DNA of 64,000 nucleotides from Tundrisphaera sp051175315 (GTDB lineage: Bacteria > Planctomycetota > Planctomycetia > Isosphaerales > Isosphaeraceae): positions 868,001-932,000 of the forward strand of contig NZ_CP195100.1 in assembly GCF_051175315.1 (NCBI RefSeq), read 5' to 3'. Below the pieces are notes generated by a model. It was not told the DNA's origin and did not search any database. It saw only the letters and a list, made by a program, of their open reading frames with translations. The position numbers were made by a program, and so were the translations under genes. Shown piece after piece: positions 50,009 to 61,633 of the stretch; the stretch's first letter is position 1; the number at the start of each line of letters is the position of its first letter.

Positions 50009-51224
50009 CCCGGTCAATCCAAGTAGCCCGGTCCGGAAGGTCTCCCGCTCCCGGGGCGAGCGGACCCCCTGGGGCTGGGGCCGCTGGCTCGCCGACCCCC
50101 GGGGGATGGTCCTGGTGGCCCTGGGCTCGGCCCTGGTCTTCGGCGGCGGGCGCCGGTGGCTCATGGCGATCCGGTCCCGGCGGGCGATCGCCGCGATCGC
50201 CGCCCCGAGGCCGACCCCGGAGGAGGTCGAGGCCGCCGCCGACCACGGCCGCGCCGGCCTGATGGACCTGTTCCGCCTGCTCGGCACGTCCGATGATCCC
50301 GCGATCCGCGATGCCGCCGGCCATGCCCTGGCCGCCCTCTGGAAACGGGATGACCTGATCGCCGAGGAGGAGAAGGCCCTGGTGCGCCGGGGCTTCGACG
50401 TGGCCTGGCGGGCCCGCAAGCGCTACCCCCGGGGGCTGAAGGCACCGATCCCGGTCGGGGTGGCCTACGGCGTGCCGTTCCTCCGCCCCGACCGCGCCGA
50501 GGTCGGCCCCGACGACCTCTCCTGGTCGCACCGGATCACCGGCGCCGAGAGGGCCGGCCTGGAAGTCCCTTCCTCGCCGATCGCCGGCCCCGGCTCGTTC
50601 ACGTTCGCGATCGACCCCGGCGACTTCCCCGCCAACGGCCCGCACCGTCTGGTCCTCCACGCCCGGGTGCACGCCGCCGGGCCGACCTCGTCGTGGGACC
50701 TCGACCTGCCGCAGATGCCGTTCACCTTCGAGTTCGACCCCCGGCTGGCGGTCGACGCCCTGTTCGCCCTGCCCGACGAGGTCGAGGCGGCGCGGATCGC
50801 CTCGGCGGTCCGCCTGGTCTCGCCCGTCGCATCGGAGGACGAGGCCGGCCCGACCTATCTCGACCTCGGCCCCGATCTGGTCCTCCGCGACCCTCCCGTG
50901 CTGGAGGTCGCCACCCCCCTGCCCCGCGACCTGGCCCACGCCGTCGCGATCGAATTCGAGGGTGTCCCCGGCCGGTTCCGCGCCGGGTCGGTGGTCGCGA
51001 GCGGGCCTGGTGCGAGCGCATCCTCGGCCCCGGGCCGGCTCCGGATCCCCCTCGGCCCGATCATCGGCATCCCGGCCGACGCCTTCGACCGGCCCGGCGA
51101 GATCCGCCTCCGCGCCCACCTGACCGCCGACGCCGACCTCGGCTGGGCCGACCCCGACGTCCGGTCGCTCTGGCCCGGGACGATTACCACCGACTGGACG
51201 ACGGCCCGGGCCATCCGCAGGTGA
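49986..51224 (+). CDS. Membrane-anchored protein of unknown function
   Basis: 412 residues from MPPPQAVSPVN, overlapping the previous gene by 23 bp; a start at 49905 would overlap much more. A membrane helix (GMVLVALGSALVFGGGRRWL, about 40-58) is followed by a helical segment with IRDAAGHALAALWKRDDLI, then about 280 residues of beta-type sequence (FTFAIDPGDFPANGPHRLVL, LVLHARVHAAGP). No family recognised. Translational coupling suggests it works with the STN-like protein at the envelope. Confidence 0.65.
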   Translation: MPPPQAVSPVNPSSPVRKVSRSRGERTPWGWGRWLADPRGMVLVALGSALVFGGGRRWLMAIRSRRAIAAIAAPRPTPEEVEAAADHGRAGLMDLFRLLGTSDDPAIRDAAGHALAALWKRDDLIAEEEKALVRRGFDVAWRARKRYPRGLKAPIPVGVAYGVPFLRPDRAEVGPDDLSWSHRITGAERAGLEVPSSPIAGPGSFTFAIDPGDFPANGPHRLVLHARVHAAGPTSSWDLDLPQMPFTFEFDPRLAVDALFALPDEVEAARIASAVRLVSPVASEDEAGPTYLDLGPDLVLRDPPVLEVATPLPRDLAHAVAIEFEGVPGRFRAGSVVASGPGASASSAPGRLRIPLGPIIGIPADAFDRPGEIRLRAHLTADADLGWADPDVRSLWPGTITTDWTTARAIRR

Positions 51225-51434
51225 TCGCCGCGAGACCTGATATCACACGGACCGGCCGACCCCCGAACCGAGAGCATTTGAGGGTTGAGCGTCGAGGTTT
51301 GACCTTTGAGTCGATGACCGATGAGTGTTGAAGCGACATCGGCACCAAGAAAAGGTGGCGGCCCATTCGGCCGCCGGAGCGGCTTACGACCGCCCTCGCC
51401 CCCGCCCCGAAGGGCCGACCGGCCGTGTGTGCGA

Positions 51435-51932
51435 TCAACGAGCCAGGTCGAGCACCGCCGTAGGGAGCTCGACCCGCGTCGTGTTGTTGTAGTGCGTCAG
51501 GAGATCTTGGATGGCATCGATCTCCGACTCCAGGCGTCGGATTCGTTCCAGGGTGTCGGGCTTGGTGAATGCCGCCTCGAAGCGATATTCCGCCCCTCCG
51601 TATCCGGGTTCGACGCCGTGCTTCGTGTTGAGCCCCTGGAACATCTGGACGAGGGCCTTTTTCTCGGCCAGTCTCAGGATGTCGCGATAGATCGGGATGT
51701 TCCCTTCCTGGATCGTCGCCTTGACGATGACCATCGCCTCCTGGAGCGTGAGGAGGCGGTCATACTCGGCGTGGACGTCGAGCGAGGTCCCCGCCTCGTT
51801 CCGGCCGGCCAGGACGCTGTTGTATGTCTCGATGTTCGAGCGAGCCTGCGACAGACGGCCGGCCAGGCGATTCTTGATCGCGAGTGCCTTGGCCAGCGTG
51901 ACGGACTCGGCGGTACCCGCCCCTGTGGTCAT
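51435..51932 (-). CDS. Helical protein of unknown origin, atypical composition
   Basis: 165 residues, almost all helix: TLAKALAIKNRLAGRLSQAR, LLTLQEAMVIVKATIQEGN and LERIRRLESEIDAIQDLL. Its third codon positions are less G/C-rich than those of its neighbours, and a 210-bp non-coding stretch of similar composition lies on one side. I do not recognise a family; similar small coiled-coil proteins occur in phages and mobile elements. It is isolated, with dusB ending next to it. Confidence 0.6.
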   Translation of the reverse strand: MTTGAGTAESVTLAKALAIKNRLAGRLSQARSNIETYNSVLAGRNEAGTSLDVHAEYDRLLTLQEAMVIVKATIQEGNIPIYRDILRLAEKKALVQMFQGLNTKHGVEPGYGGAEYRFEAAFTKPDTLERIRRLESEIDAIQDLLTHYNNTTRVELPTAVLDLAR

Positions 51933-51974
51933 CGAAATCTCCCCAAGTGGTTTCGGCCGAGAGCAGGGTGCCGA

Positions 51975-53069
51975 TCACCATTTGTCGATCGGCCCGGCCG
52001 GCACCGGGATCTTGGGCTCGAAGTGGCCGGGGATCGGCGAGGCCGGGCCGGACGAGCGGATCGAGGCGACGGTCTCGTCGAACAGGGTGACGCTCGACAG
52101 GTTGATCAGGCGGTGATACAGCTCCTTGGGCGGGCGGATCGAGTGGCTGTACCACTTGATGATCTTGCGGAACTGGAAGCAGGCGTTGCGGTCGCCCCGG
52201 CGGTCGACCAGCCGGTGGAAGTGGTCGGACATGGTGTCGACCCGTTCCTCGAAGGTCGGCTCGGGCCCGGGGTGGCCGTGCTGGGCCCAGTGCTGCAACT
52301 GGCGGAACAGGAACGGGTTGGACAGGGCCCCCCGGCCGATCGACACCGCCGCGCAGCCGGTCTCGCGGAACATTCCCTCAACATCGGCCAGGGTCCGCAG
52401 GTCGCCGTTGCCCACCACCGGGATCGACTCGACCGCATCGACCACCGCGCGGATGCCGTCGCGGTTGACCCCGCCCTTGAAGCCCTGCTCGCGGGTCCGC
52501 CCGTGGATGATGACCGCCTTGGCCCCGACCTTCTCGAACGAACGCGCCAGCGCCGGGGCCGACAGGTTGGCGTCGTCCCAGCCGAGCCGCATCTTGACCG
52601 TGACCGGCACGGGCACGGCGTCCACCACGCCGGCGACCAACTCGGTCGCGGAGTCGGCCTGGCACATCAGGGCCGAGCCGCCCCCCGTCTTGACCACCTT
52701 GTTGACCGGGCAGCCCATGTTGATGTCGACCAGGGTCGCCCCCTGGTCCACGACCCACCGAGCGGCCCGGCGCATCTCCTCGACGACGTGGCCGTAGATC
52801 TGGATCGCGATCGGGCGGTCCTCGGGGCAGGTCTCGGCCAACTCGAACGACCGGGGCCGCTTCTCCAGGATCGCGCGGGCGTTCACGAGGTCGGTCGTGG
52901 CCATGCCCAGCCCGCCGCGCTCGCGCACGGTGAGGCGGAACGCCAGGCTGGTGTAGCCCGCCAAAGGGGCGAGGAAGAACCGCGTCGGGATCGGCACGCC
53001 GCCGATCGACAGGGGCTCGCCGACGATCGGCGGGGGGGCGGGGTGTGCGGGGTCGGGTCGGTCGAGCAA
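51975..53069 (-). CDS. dusB: tRNA-dihydrouridine synthase (DusB-like)
   Basis: 364 residues from a TTG with AAGGGG eight bases upstream; no ATG precedes the conserved RFFLAPLAGYTSLAFRLTVR, so a non-ATG start is needed. The FMN barrel shows VDINMGCPVNKVVKTGGGSA (catalytic Cys), IIHGRTREQGFKG, VVGNGDLRTL and ISIGRGALSNP-like CAAVSIGRGALSNPFL. It reduces uridine in the D loop of tRNA. It is divergent from the methyltransferase gene. Confidence 0.92.
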   Translation of the reverse strand: MLDRPDPAHPAPPPIVGEPLSIGGVPIPTRFFLAPLAGYTSLAFRLTVRERGGLGMATTDLVNARAILEKRPRSFELAETCPEDRPIAIQIYGHVVEEMRRAARWVVDQGATLVDINMGCPVNKVVKTGGGSALMCQADSATELVAGVVDAVPVPVTVKMRLGWDDANLSAPALARSFEKVGAKAVIIHGRTREQGFKGGVNRDGIRAVVDAVESIPVVGNGDLRTLADVEGMFRETGCAAVSIGRGALSNPFLFRQLQHWAQHGHPGPEPTFEERVDTMSDHFHRLVDRRGDRNACFQFRKIIKWYSHSIRPPKELYHRLINLSSVTLFDETVASIRSSGPASPIPGHFEPKIPVPAGPIDKW

Positions 53070-53152
53070 GGTCGGCCCCTTGAATTCGGACAGGGTCTGG
53101 GTTGATCATTCTACCGTCCCGACGCCCCGATCCGCGAGAGATCCCGCCCCCG

Positions 53153-54352
53153 ATGCGCACCCCCGCCGATGCCGGGCCCGAAGCCCTCGTGCTCACCACC
53201 GACGCCGGCCTCGCCCTGCTGGCCGAGGTCGCCGACGTGCCCCGCCCCGCCCCGGCCGACCTGGCCCGGTGGCGGAAGCGGGCCGAGCCCGAACTGGTCG
53301 CGGCGGCGCTGCGGATCGCCGAGGGCCGCCGCAAGGCCCGGGGCAAGTTCTCGCGGGCCGACCGGATCTGGCCCGAGGCCGTCGCCGTCGAGCAGGCGAC
53401 CGCCGAGCCGGTGGCGAGGCACAAGGCCCTCCGCTTCGCCCGGATCCCCGACGCCCCGGTGGCCGACCTCTGCTGCGGGATCGGCGGCGACGCCGTGGCC
53501 CTGGCCGCGACGAATGCGGTGGTCGCGGTCGACCTGGATCCAGGCATGACCCGGCGGACGGTCTGGAATGCCGGCGTCTACGGCGTCGGAGATCGCGTCC
53601 AAGCCGAATGTTCGCGAGCCGAGACGTTCCCGGTCGCTCCGGCTTCCCTCGTCCACATCGACCCGGATCGCCGAGTCGGTTCGAAAGGGCGGGCCCGCGA
53701 GGTCCGGGATTACGTCCCCTCGACCGATTTCCTCCTCGGACTGGCCGGGCGGGTCCGGGGCGGCGCGATCAAGCTCGGGCCGGCGAGCGACTTCGAGACG
53801 ATCGGCCTGGGGCACGAGTTGGAACTGGTGAGCCTGGGCGGCGAGTGCAAGGAGGCGACCGTCTGGTTCGGCGACTTGGCCGAGCCCGGCGTCGGCATCC
53901 GCGCCACCCACCTGCCATCGGGGGCGACCTGGACCGACCGCGACGGGCCGGCGTCGGCCCCGCGCCGCACGGCCCCGCTCGACGCCTGGGTCTTCGATCC
54001 CGACCCCGCGCTCTCGCGCTCGGGACTGCTCGACGGCTACGTCGCCTCGGTGGGCCTGGCTCGGGTGGGCTTCGGTGTGGACCTCCTCACCGGGCCGGGG
54101 CCGGTCGACTCCCCCTGGCTGGCGGGCTTCGCCGTGGTCGAGTCGTACCCGCTCGACATCAAGACCCTCCGCCGGGTGGTCGCGACCCGGGGCCTGGGGC
54201 CCCTGGAGATCAAGACGAAGGGGGTCGAGCTGCTGCCCGAGGCGGTGCGCCGCCAGCTCCGCCCCGAGGGCCCGAACCCGGCGACCTTGATCCTTTTAGG
54301 CGGCCGGGACATCCCCTCGCGGGCGATCCTGGCGGCCCGCCCCCCGGCCTGA
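53153..54352 (+). CDS. Class I SAM methyltransferase with THUMP-like C-terminus
   Basis: 399 residues. A helical N-terminal part (to about 95) is followed by VADLCCGIGGDAVALAATNA and VVAVDLDPGM, the SAM-binding motifs, then VHIDPDRR. The last 80 residues (ESYPLDIKTLRRVVATRGLG, LEIKTKGVELLPE) resemble the THUMP-like domain found in this family, which suggests an RNA substrate. Adjacent divergent dusB is consistent with tRNA modification. The start at 53153 avoids an upstream TTG with poor sequence. Confidence 0.8.
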   Translation: MRTPADAGPEALVLTTDAGLALLAEVADVPRPAPADLARWRKRAEPELVAAALRIAEGRRKARGKFSRADRIWPEAVAVEQATAEPVARHKALRFARIPDAPVADLCCGIGGDAVALAATNAVVAVDLDPGMTRRTVWNAGVYGVGDRVQAECSRAETFPVAPASLVHIDPDRRVGSKGRAREVRDYVPSTDFLLGLAGRVRGGAIKLGPASDFETIGLGHELELVSLGGECKEATVWFGDLAEPGVGIRATHLPSGATWTDRDGPASAPRRTAPLDAWVFDPDPALSRSGLLDGYVASVGLARVGFGVDLLTGPGPVDSPWLAGFAVVESYPLDIKTLRRVVATRGLGPLEIKTKGVELLPEAVRRQLRPEGPNPATLILLGGRDIPSRAILAARPPA

Positions 54353-54461
54353 TCGCCGGGGTGGCCCGAGTTGCCCGGAGGGTCCGGCGTCCCTACCATT
54401 CGTGGGTGATCCCCGGCAGGGTGCGGGATCGTCGATCTGAACCCCAGGGCGGGCGGGACTC

Positions 54462-55499
54462 ATGGCACCATCGACCGGATTCTCGATCCTCGACCTCTCG
54501 CCGATCCGCGAGGGGGGCACGGCGGCCGAGGCGCTGGCCAACTCGCTCGACCTGGCCCGGCACGCGGATCGGTGGGGCTATGACCGCTACTGGGTGGCCG
54601 AGCACCACAACATCCCGGGCATCGCCAGCGCCGCGACCTCCGTGGTGATCGGCCACATCGCGGGAGGCACGAAGCGGATCCGGGTCGGGTCGGGCGGGAT
54701 CATGCTGCCCAACCACGCGCCGCTGGTGATCGCCGAGCAGTTCGGCACGCTGGAGTCGCTCTATCCCGGGCGGATCGACCTGGGGGTGGGCCGGGCGCCC
54801 GGGGGCGACCAGCAGACGGCCCTGGCGCTGCGGCGAACCTTGCGGGGCGGCGACACGTTCCCCCAGGACCTCGAAGAACTCCGGTCCTACTTCCGGCCGG
54901 CCGAACCGGGCCAGGCGGTGCGGGCGGTCCCGGGCGAGGGGCTCGACGTGCCGATCTGGCTGCTGGGGTCGAGCGACTTCAGCGCCCGTTTGGCCGCCGA
55001 GGAGGGACTGCCCTTCGCCTTCGCCTCCCACTTCGCCCCGGACTACCTGTTCGCCGCCCTGCGGATCTACCGCGACACCTTCCGCCCTTCCGCGTCGCTC
55101 GACCGGCCCCGGGTGATGGTCGGCGTCAACGCCTTCGCCGCCGACACCGAGCGCGAGGCGCACCGGCTGTTCACGTCGCTCCAGCAGGCATTCCTCAACC
55201 TGATCCGGGGCAAGCCCGGCCCGCTGAAGTCGCCGGTCGACGGGATGAACGGCCGCTGGTCCCCCGCCGAGCGTGCCCACGTCGAGCGGATGACCCGGAT
55301 CACCGTGGTCGGCTCGGCCGACGCGGTCCGGTCCGGGCTGGAGGCGATCCTGGAAGCCACGGGCGCCGATGAGCTGATGCTGACCGGGCCGATCTACGAC
55401 CACGCCGCGCGGCTGCGGTCGTTCGAGATCCTGGCCGGGGTCCGCGAGGACATGCGTCAACCCCGGCCCGAGCCGGCCGATTGCGTGCCGCTGGGCTGA
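54462..55499 (+). CDS. LLM-class flavin-dependent oxidoreductase
   Basis: 345 residues, resembling the MsnO8 group of luciferase-like monooxygenases. Features are FSILDLSPIREGGTAAEALA, RYWVAEHHNIPGIASAA, RIRVGSGGIMLPNHAPLVIAEQFGTL and RIDLGVGRAPGGD. It uses reduced flavin; its substrate is unknown. Its last 43 bases overlap the end of the convergent kinase gene. Confidence 0.9.
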   Translation: MAPSTGFSILDLSPIREGGTAAEALANSLDLARHADRWGYDRYWVAEHHNIPGIASAATSVVIGHIAGGTKRIRVGSGGIMLPNHAPLVIAEQFGTLESLYPGRIDLGVGRAPGGDQQTALALRRTLRGGDTFPQDLEELRSYFRPAEPGQAVRAVPGEGLDVPIWLLGSSDFSARLAAEEGLPFAFASHFAPDYLFAALRIYRDTFRPSASLDRPRVMVGVNAFAADTEREAHRLFTSLQQAFLNLIRGKPGPLKSPVDGMNGRWSPAERAHVERMTRITVVGSADAVRSGLEAILEATGADELMLTGPIYDHAARLRSFEILAGVREDMRQPRPEPADCVPLG

Positions 55500-57103
55500 G
55501 GGCCGGCCGGGAGGGTGGCCCGGTGTGTCGAGGTGAGCAGGTAAGCCATGTAGGCCAGCCAGAGCACGAACAGGGACAGGATGGTTATGGTGCCGACGCG
55601 GAAGCCGAACTCGGCCCCCTTCTGGGCGCCGTGGGTGGGTTTCCCCTGGAGCACGCCCACGATCGCCCCCACGCCGCCGCCGACCAGGGCCAGGCAGAGC
55701 GCCAGGGGGGCGACCAGCAGCGACGAGAACAGGAAGACCGTGACGATGGCGATGCTGGCGGCGCCGATCATGGCCGCGACCCAGCGGTTGCGGCGGCCCC
55801 ACCTCCAGAGGCGGCGTCCCATCGGCTCGCGATAGGCCGACACCGGCTCTCCGGCCAGCCAGCGCTCGACCTCGTCGGCCAGCGTCCCCGCCGTCTGGTA
55901 GCGGTGGGCGGGCTTGAGCGCCATCGCCTTGAGGCAGATCGCTTCGAGCGAGCGCGAGGCATCCCGGCGGATCTCGCGGGGCCTGGGGAACTGCCCGCGT
56001 CGGACATCCGCGAGGATCTGCTCCAGGTCCTTCCCCTCGAACGGGGCCCGGCCGGTGAGCAGGCTGTAGAGAGTGGCGCCCAGGCTGTAGACGTCGCTGG
56101 TCGGCCCCACCTCGGCGGTCCTGCCCGTCGCCTGCTCGGGGCTCATGTAGGCCGGGGTCCCCATCGGCGATCCCGACTGGGTGAGCGACGGGTCGACCGG
56201 GCCGGCCCCGCCCATCGTCTTGCCCAGCCCCCAGTCGACCACGATCGCCTCGCCGAAACGCCCGAGCATGATGTTGGCGGGCTTGATGTCGCGGTGGATC
56301 ACCCCCCGGGCGTGGGCGAAGTGGATCGTGTTGCAGACGTCCACGAACCGGCCGAGCAGGCGGCGGAGTTCGAGCGATCGCGCGCCCGGGTCGGGGTTCG
56401 CCCGGTCCTCCGAATGGAACGCGACCAGGGCCTCCTTGAAGGTCGTCCCGTCGATGAACCGCATCGTGTAGAACGGGCGGCCGCCGGGATGGCAGCCCAG
56501 GGTATAGATCGGGACGATCCCCGGGTGTTCCAGGCTGCCGGTGATCCGGGCCTCGCGGACGAATCGGGAGCGGGAGTCGGCGTCGTCGGCGTACCGGGGC
56601 TGGATCTCCTTCAACGCCACGTCGCGCCCCAGGGACTCGTCGCGGGCCAGGAAGACCTCGCCCAGCCCGCCCCGGGCGTGGAGCTTCAGCGAGTGGAACC
56701 GGGAGGAGGCCGCCGGATCGCGGGACGGGTGCGGCTCGGCGACGGTCGCCAGGCTATCGATCGCCGTCAGGTTCGACAGGCCGAGGAGGTCGATCGTGGA
56801 GCGGAGGGTCGGGTCGAGGGCCCGCTCGTGGAGCGGCCCGAGGGCGTCCTCCGGGTTCAGCGAGAGGAGCGCCTCGCGGGTCCCGCCCTGGAGCAGCGCC
56901 AGGCGATCGGCCAGGTCTTGCAGCATCTCCAGCGACGGGGCCGAGACGAGGGTCGACTCCACCAGGAGGCCTGCGAACGATCGGCCCGGCTGCTGGGACC
57001 AGGCGTTGTACGCGGAGATCAGGGCGTCCTGGCGGGCCAGCCCCAGCCGGAGGGCGAGCACGCCCAGCAGGAGCGCCGCCTCTCCGTCGCCTCGTGTGTT
57101 CAT
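55457..57103 (-). CDS. Membrane Ser/Thr protein kinase, planctomycete type
   Basis: 548 residues from MNTRGDGEAALLLGVLALRL; this N-terminal 'GVLALRLGL' helical domain precedes the kinase in many planctomycete kinases and supports the start. A GTG at 57196 sharing GTGA with the upstream stop is an alternative. The kinase domain (about 138-400) has ARGGLGEVFLARDESLGRDV (Gly loop), Lys165 in ALKEI, HRDIKPANIML and VVDWGLGK (DWG for DFG). Two or three membrane helices follow (about 455-515). It lies directly downstream of the sigma-54 activator gene. Confidence 0.92.
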   Translation of the reverse strand: MNTRGDGEAALLLGVLALRLGLARQDALISAYNAWSQQPGRSFAGLLVESTLVSAPSLEMLQDLADRLALLQGGTREALLSLNPEDALGPLHERALDPTLRSTIDLLGLSNLTAIDSLATVAEPHPSRDPAASSRFHSLKLHARGGLGEVFLARDESLGRDVALKEIQPRYADDADSRSRFVREARITGSLEHPGIVPIYTLGCHPGGRPFYTMRFIDGTTFKEALVAFHSEDRANPDPGARSLELRRLLGRFVDVCNTIHFAHARGVIHRDIKPANIMLGRFGEAIVVDWGLGKTMGGAGPVDPSLTQSGSPMGTPAYMSPEQATGRTAEVGPTSDVYSLGATLYSLLTGRAPFEGKDLEQILADVRRGQFPRPREIRRDASRSLEAICLKAMALKPAHRYQTAGTLADEVERWLAGEPVSAYREPMGRRLWRWGRRNRWVAAMIGAASIAIVTVFLFSSLLVAPLALCLALVGGGVGAIVGVLQGKPTHGAQKGAEFGFRVGTITILSLFVLWLAYMAYLLTSTHRATLPAGPQPSGTQSAGSGRG

Positions 57104-57192
57104 GGGGGGACGTGTCCGGTTGACCTGGTCGCGAGCCGAGCCCGGGATCGATGCGATCGCCAGGAGTTTAACACGCCCCGGGGCGTTCGGGC

Positions 57193-60207
<3,015 letters not shown>

Positions 60208-60678
60208 TCCGGATCCTGCTCTGGCAGTGGCTTCATCCCGATGCTGTCGAGTGTCTCTAGCTTATCGCTTCGGCGCCGAAAAACAATGAATCGACGATCT
60301 GCATCGGCGCCGACAATCGATAGCTCGAAGTTTGACAGGCTTATGAAACCCCGGATCCGCAAACTGGCCGGGAAAAGTGCGAAACCTGCAAATTGCCCTA
60401 CCTAACATTGGTTTCGGCCACAACAGCGTTTGCGTTGCATGAAGAGTCTCCTAAAGGGCTATCGAAACCCCCCTATGTACCCCATCTCAACGCGTTCGGC
60501 GCCGATTGCCGTCGGTGTCGAAAACCCTTGTCAGCTTTGTCGCCAGTGGCTGTGATCATCGACAAAGGAATTCTTGTCCGCTTCCGTGCCGGGTACGGGG
60601 TGTGCCTTAGGACAATCCCCACACGACCTGGATTCTGGATACATGCGACGGCCCCTGGATGGTCATTGGGGAGGAACG
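60208..60678. promoter_or_regulatory. Divergent promoter region with three copies of a palindrome
   Basis: The 10-bp palindrome tcggcgccga occurs at 60270-60279 (extended to 12 bp, ttcggcgccgaa, at 60269-60280), 60304-60313 and 60496-60505. The region separates the sigma-54 activator gene from the alpha/beta hydrolase gene and is richer in A+T than its flanks. Operators for a dimeric regulator are the simplest reading. No -24/-12 promoter with correct spacing was found. Apparent small frames here look non-coding. Confidence 0.5.
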
Positions 60679-61539
60679 ATGCGGATCGCTGATCAGAGGC
60701 GGGCAGCCTGGTTGATGTCCGATGCCGCTTTCGAGGGGAATCGTCATCAGGTCCGCGTCGATGGGGCCTGGCTGGATGTGGTGGAGATGGGCGAGGGGGA
60801 CCCGATCGTCCTGGCCCCCGGCCTGGCGGGCGGATGGAAGCTGCTGATCCCCTTGGCCCGGGTGCTGTCCCGCTGGCATCGGGTGATCCTCTTCAACTAT
60901 CGCGATGAGCACGACACCCTCACGGCTCGCCCGGCGGAGAGCCTGGGCGATTATGTCCGCGACCTCAACGCGGTGATCGGGGCGATGCGGCTCGAACGGC
61001 CGACGGTGTTCGGCGTCTCGTTCGGCGCCGCGGTGGCCCTGGAGTACGCCATCGAGTTCCCCCAACGTTGCGGGGCATTGATCCTGTCGGGGGTCGAGGC
61101 CAGGTTCCGGACGACGATGGGCTCGACGGTCGCCCGCCGCGTCCTGGAACGGTTCCCCCTGCCGATCGACAACCCGTTCGTCAATCAGTTCTTCAACCTC
61201 CTTCATGCCGGGAAGCCGGCCCCGGGCCCCCTGCCCCGGTTCGTGATCGAGCGATGCTGGGAGACCAACCAGGCGATCATGGCCCGCCGCCTTTCGCTGC
61301 TCGACGGGTTCGACGTCTCCGAGCGGCTCTGGAACCTCGACCAGCCGACGATGATCCTGGCCGGCAGCCGCGACGTGATCGTCCCGCATGCCCGCCAGAA
61401 GGCGCTGGCCTCCCTGATCCCCGACTGCCGGTTCGAGACGCTGGACGCGGCCGGCCACATCGGCTTCCTGACCCATGCGGCCGACGTGGCCCAGCACGTC
61501 GAGCGGCTGCACCACGCCTTCCGCCCGTCGTTCACCTGA
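60679..61539 (+). CDS. Alpha/beta hydrolase
   Basis: 286 residues from MRIADQRRAAW, with GGGGAGGAA six bases upstream. The nucleophile elbow is VFGVSFGAAVALEYA, the acid lies in LAGSRDVIVPHARQ and the His in LDAAGHIGFLTH. VLAPGLAGGWKLLIPLARVL supplies the oxyanion region. The substrate is unknown. It is divergent from the sigma-54 activator and 94 bp upstream of hen1. Confidence 0.88.
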   Translation: MRIADQRRAAWLMSDAAFEGNRHQVRVDGAWLDVVEMGEGDPIVLAPGLAGGWKLLIPLARVLSRWHRVILFNYRDEHDTLTARPAESLGDYVRDLNAVIGAMRLERPTVFGVSFGAAVALEYAIEFPQRCGALILSGVEARFRTTMGSTVARRVLERFPLPIDNPFVNQFFNLLHAGKPAPGPLPRFVIERCWETNQAIMARRLSLLDGFDVSERLWNLDQPTMILAGSRDVIVPHARQKALASLIPDCRFETLDAAGHIGFLTHAADVAQHVERLHHAFRPSFT

Positions 61540-61633
61540 GGTCGGGCCGGCCCGGGCCGGGGCGCCCGGCGAACCCGCGAGGCCCGGGCGACGTCCGATC
61601 GGAGATGTCCCCCGCGTCCGACTGGGCCCGCCC

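Noticed and set aside
60365..60380. Possible -24/-12 promoter (tggccgggaaaagtgc)
   Set aside because: The spacing between GG and GC is one base too long and other consensus positions do not match.
60393..60692. A 99-codon frame in the divergent promoter region
   Set aside because: It overlaps the start of the hydrolase gene in another frame and has no ribosome binding site or recognisable sequence.
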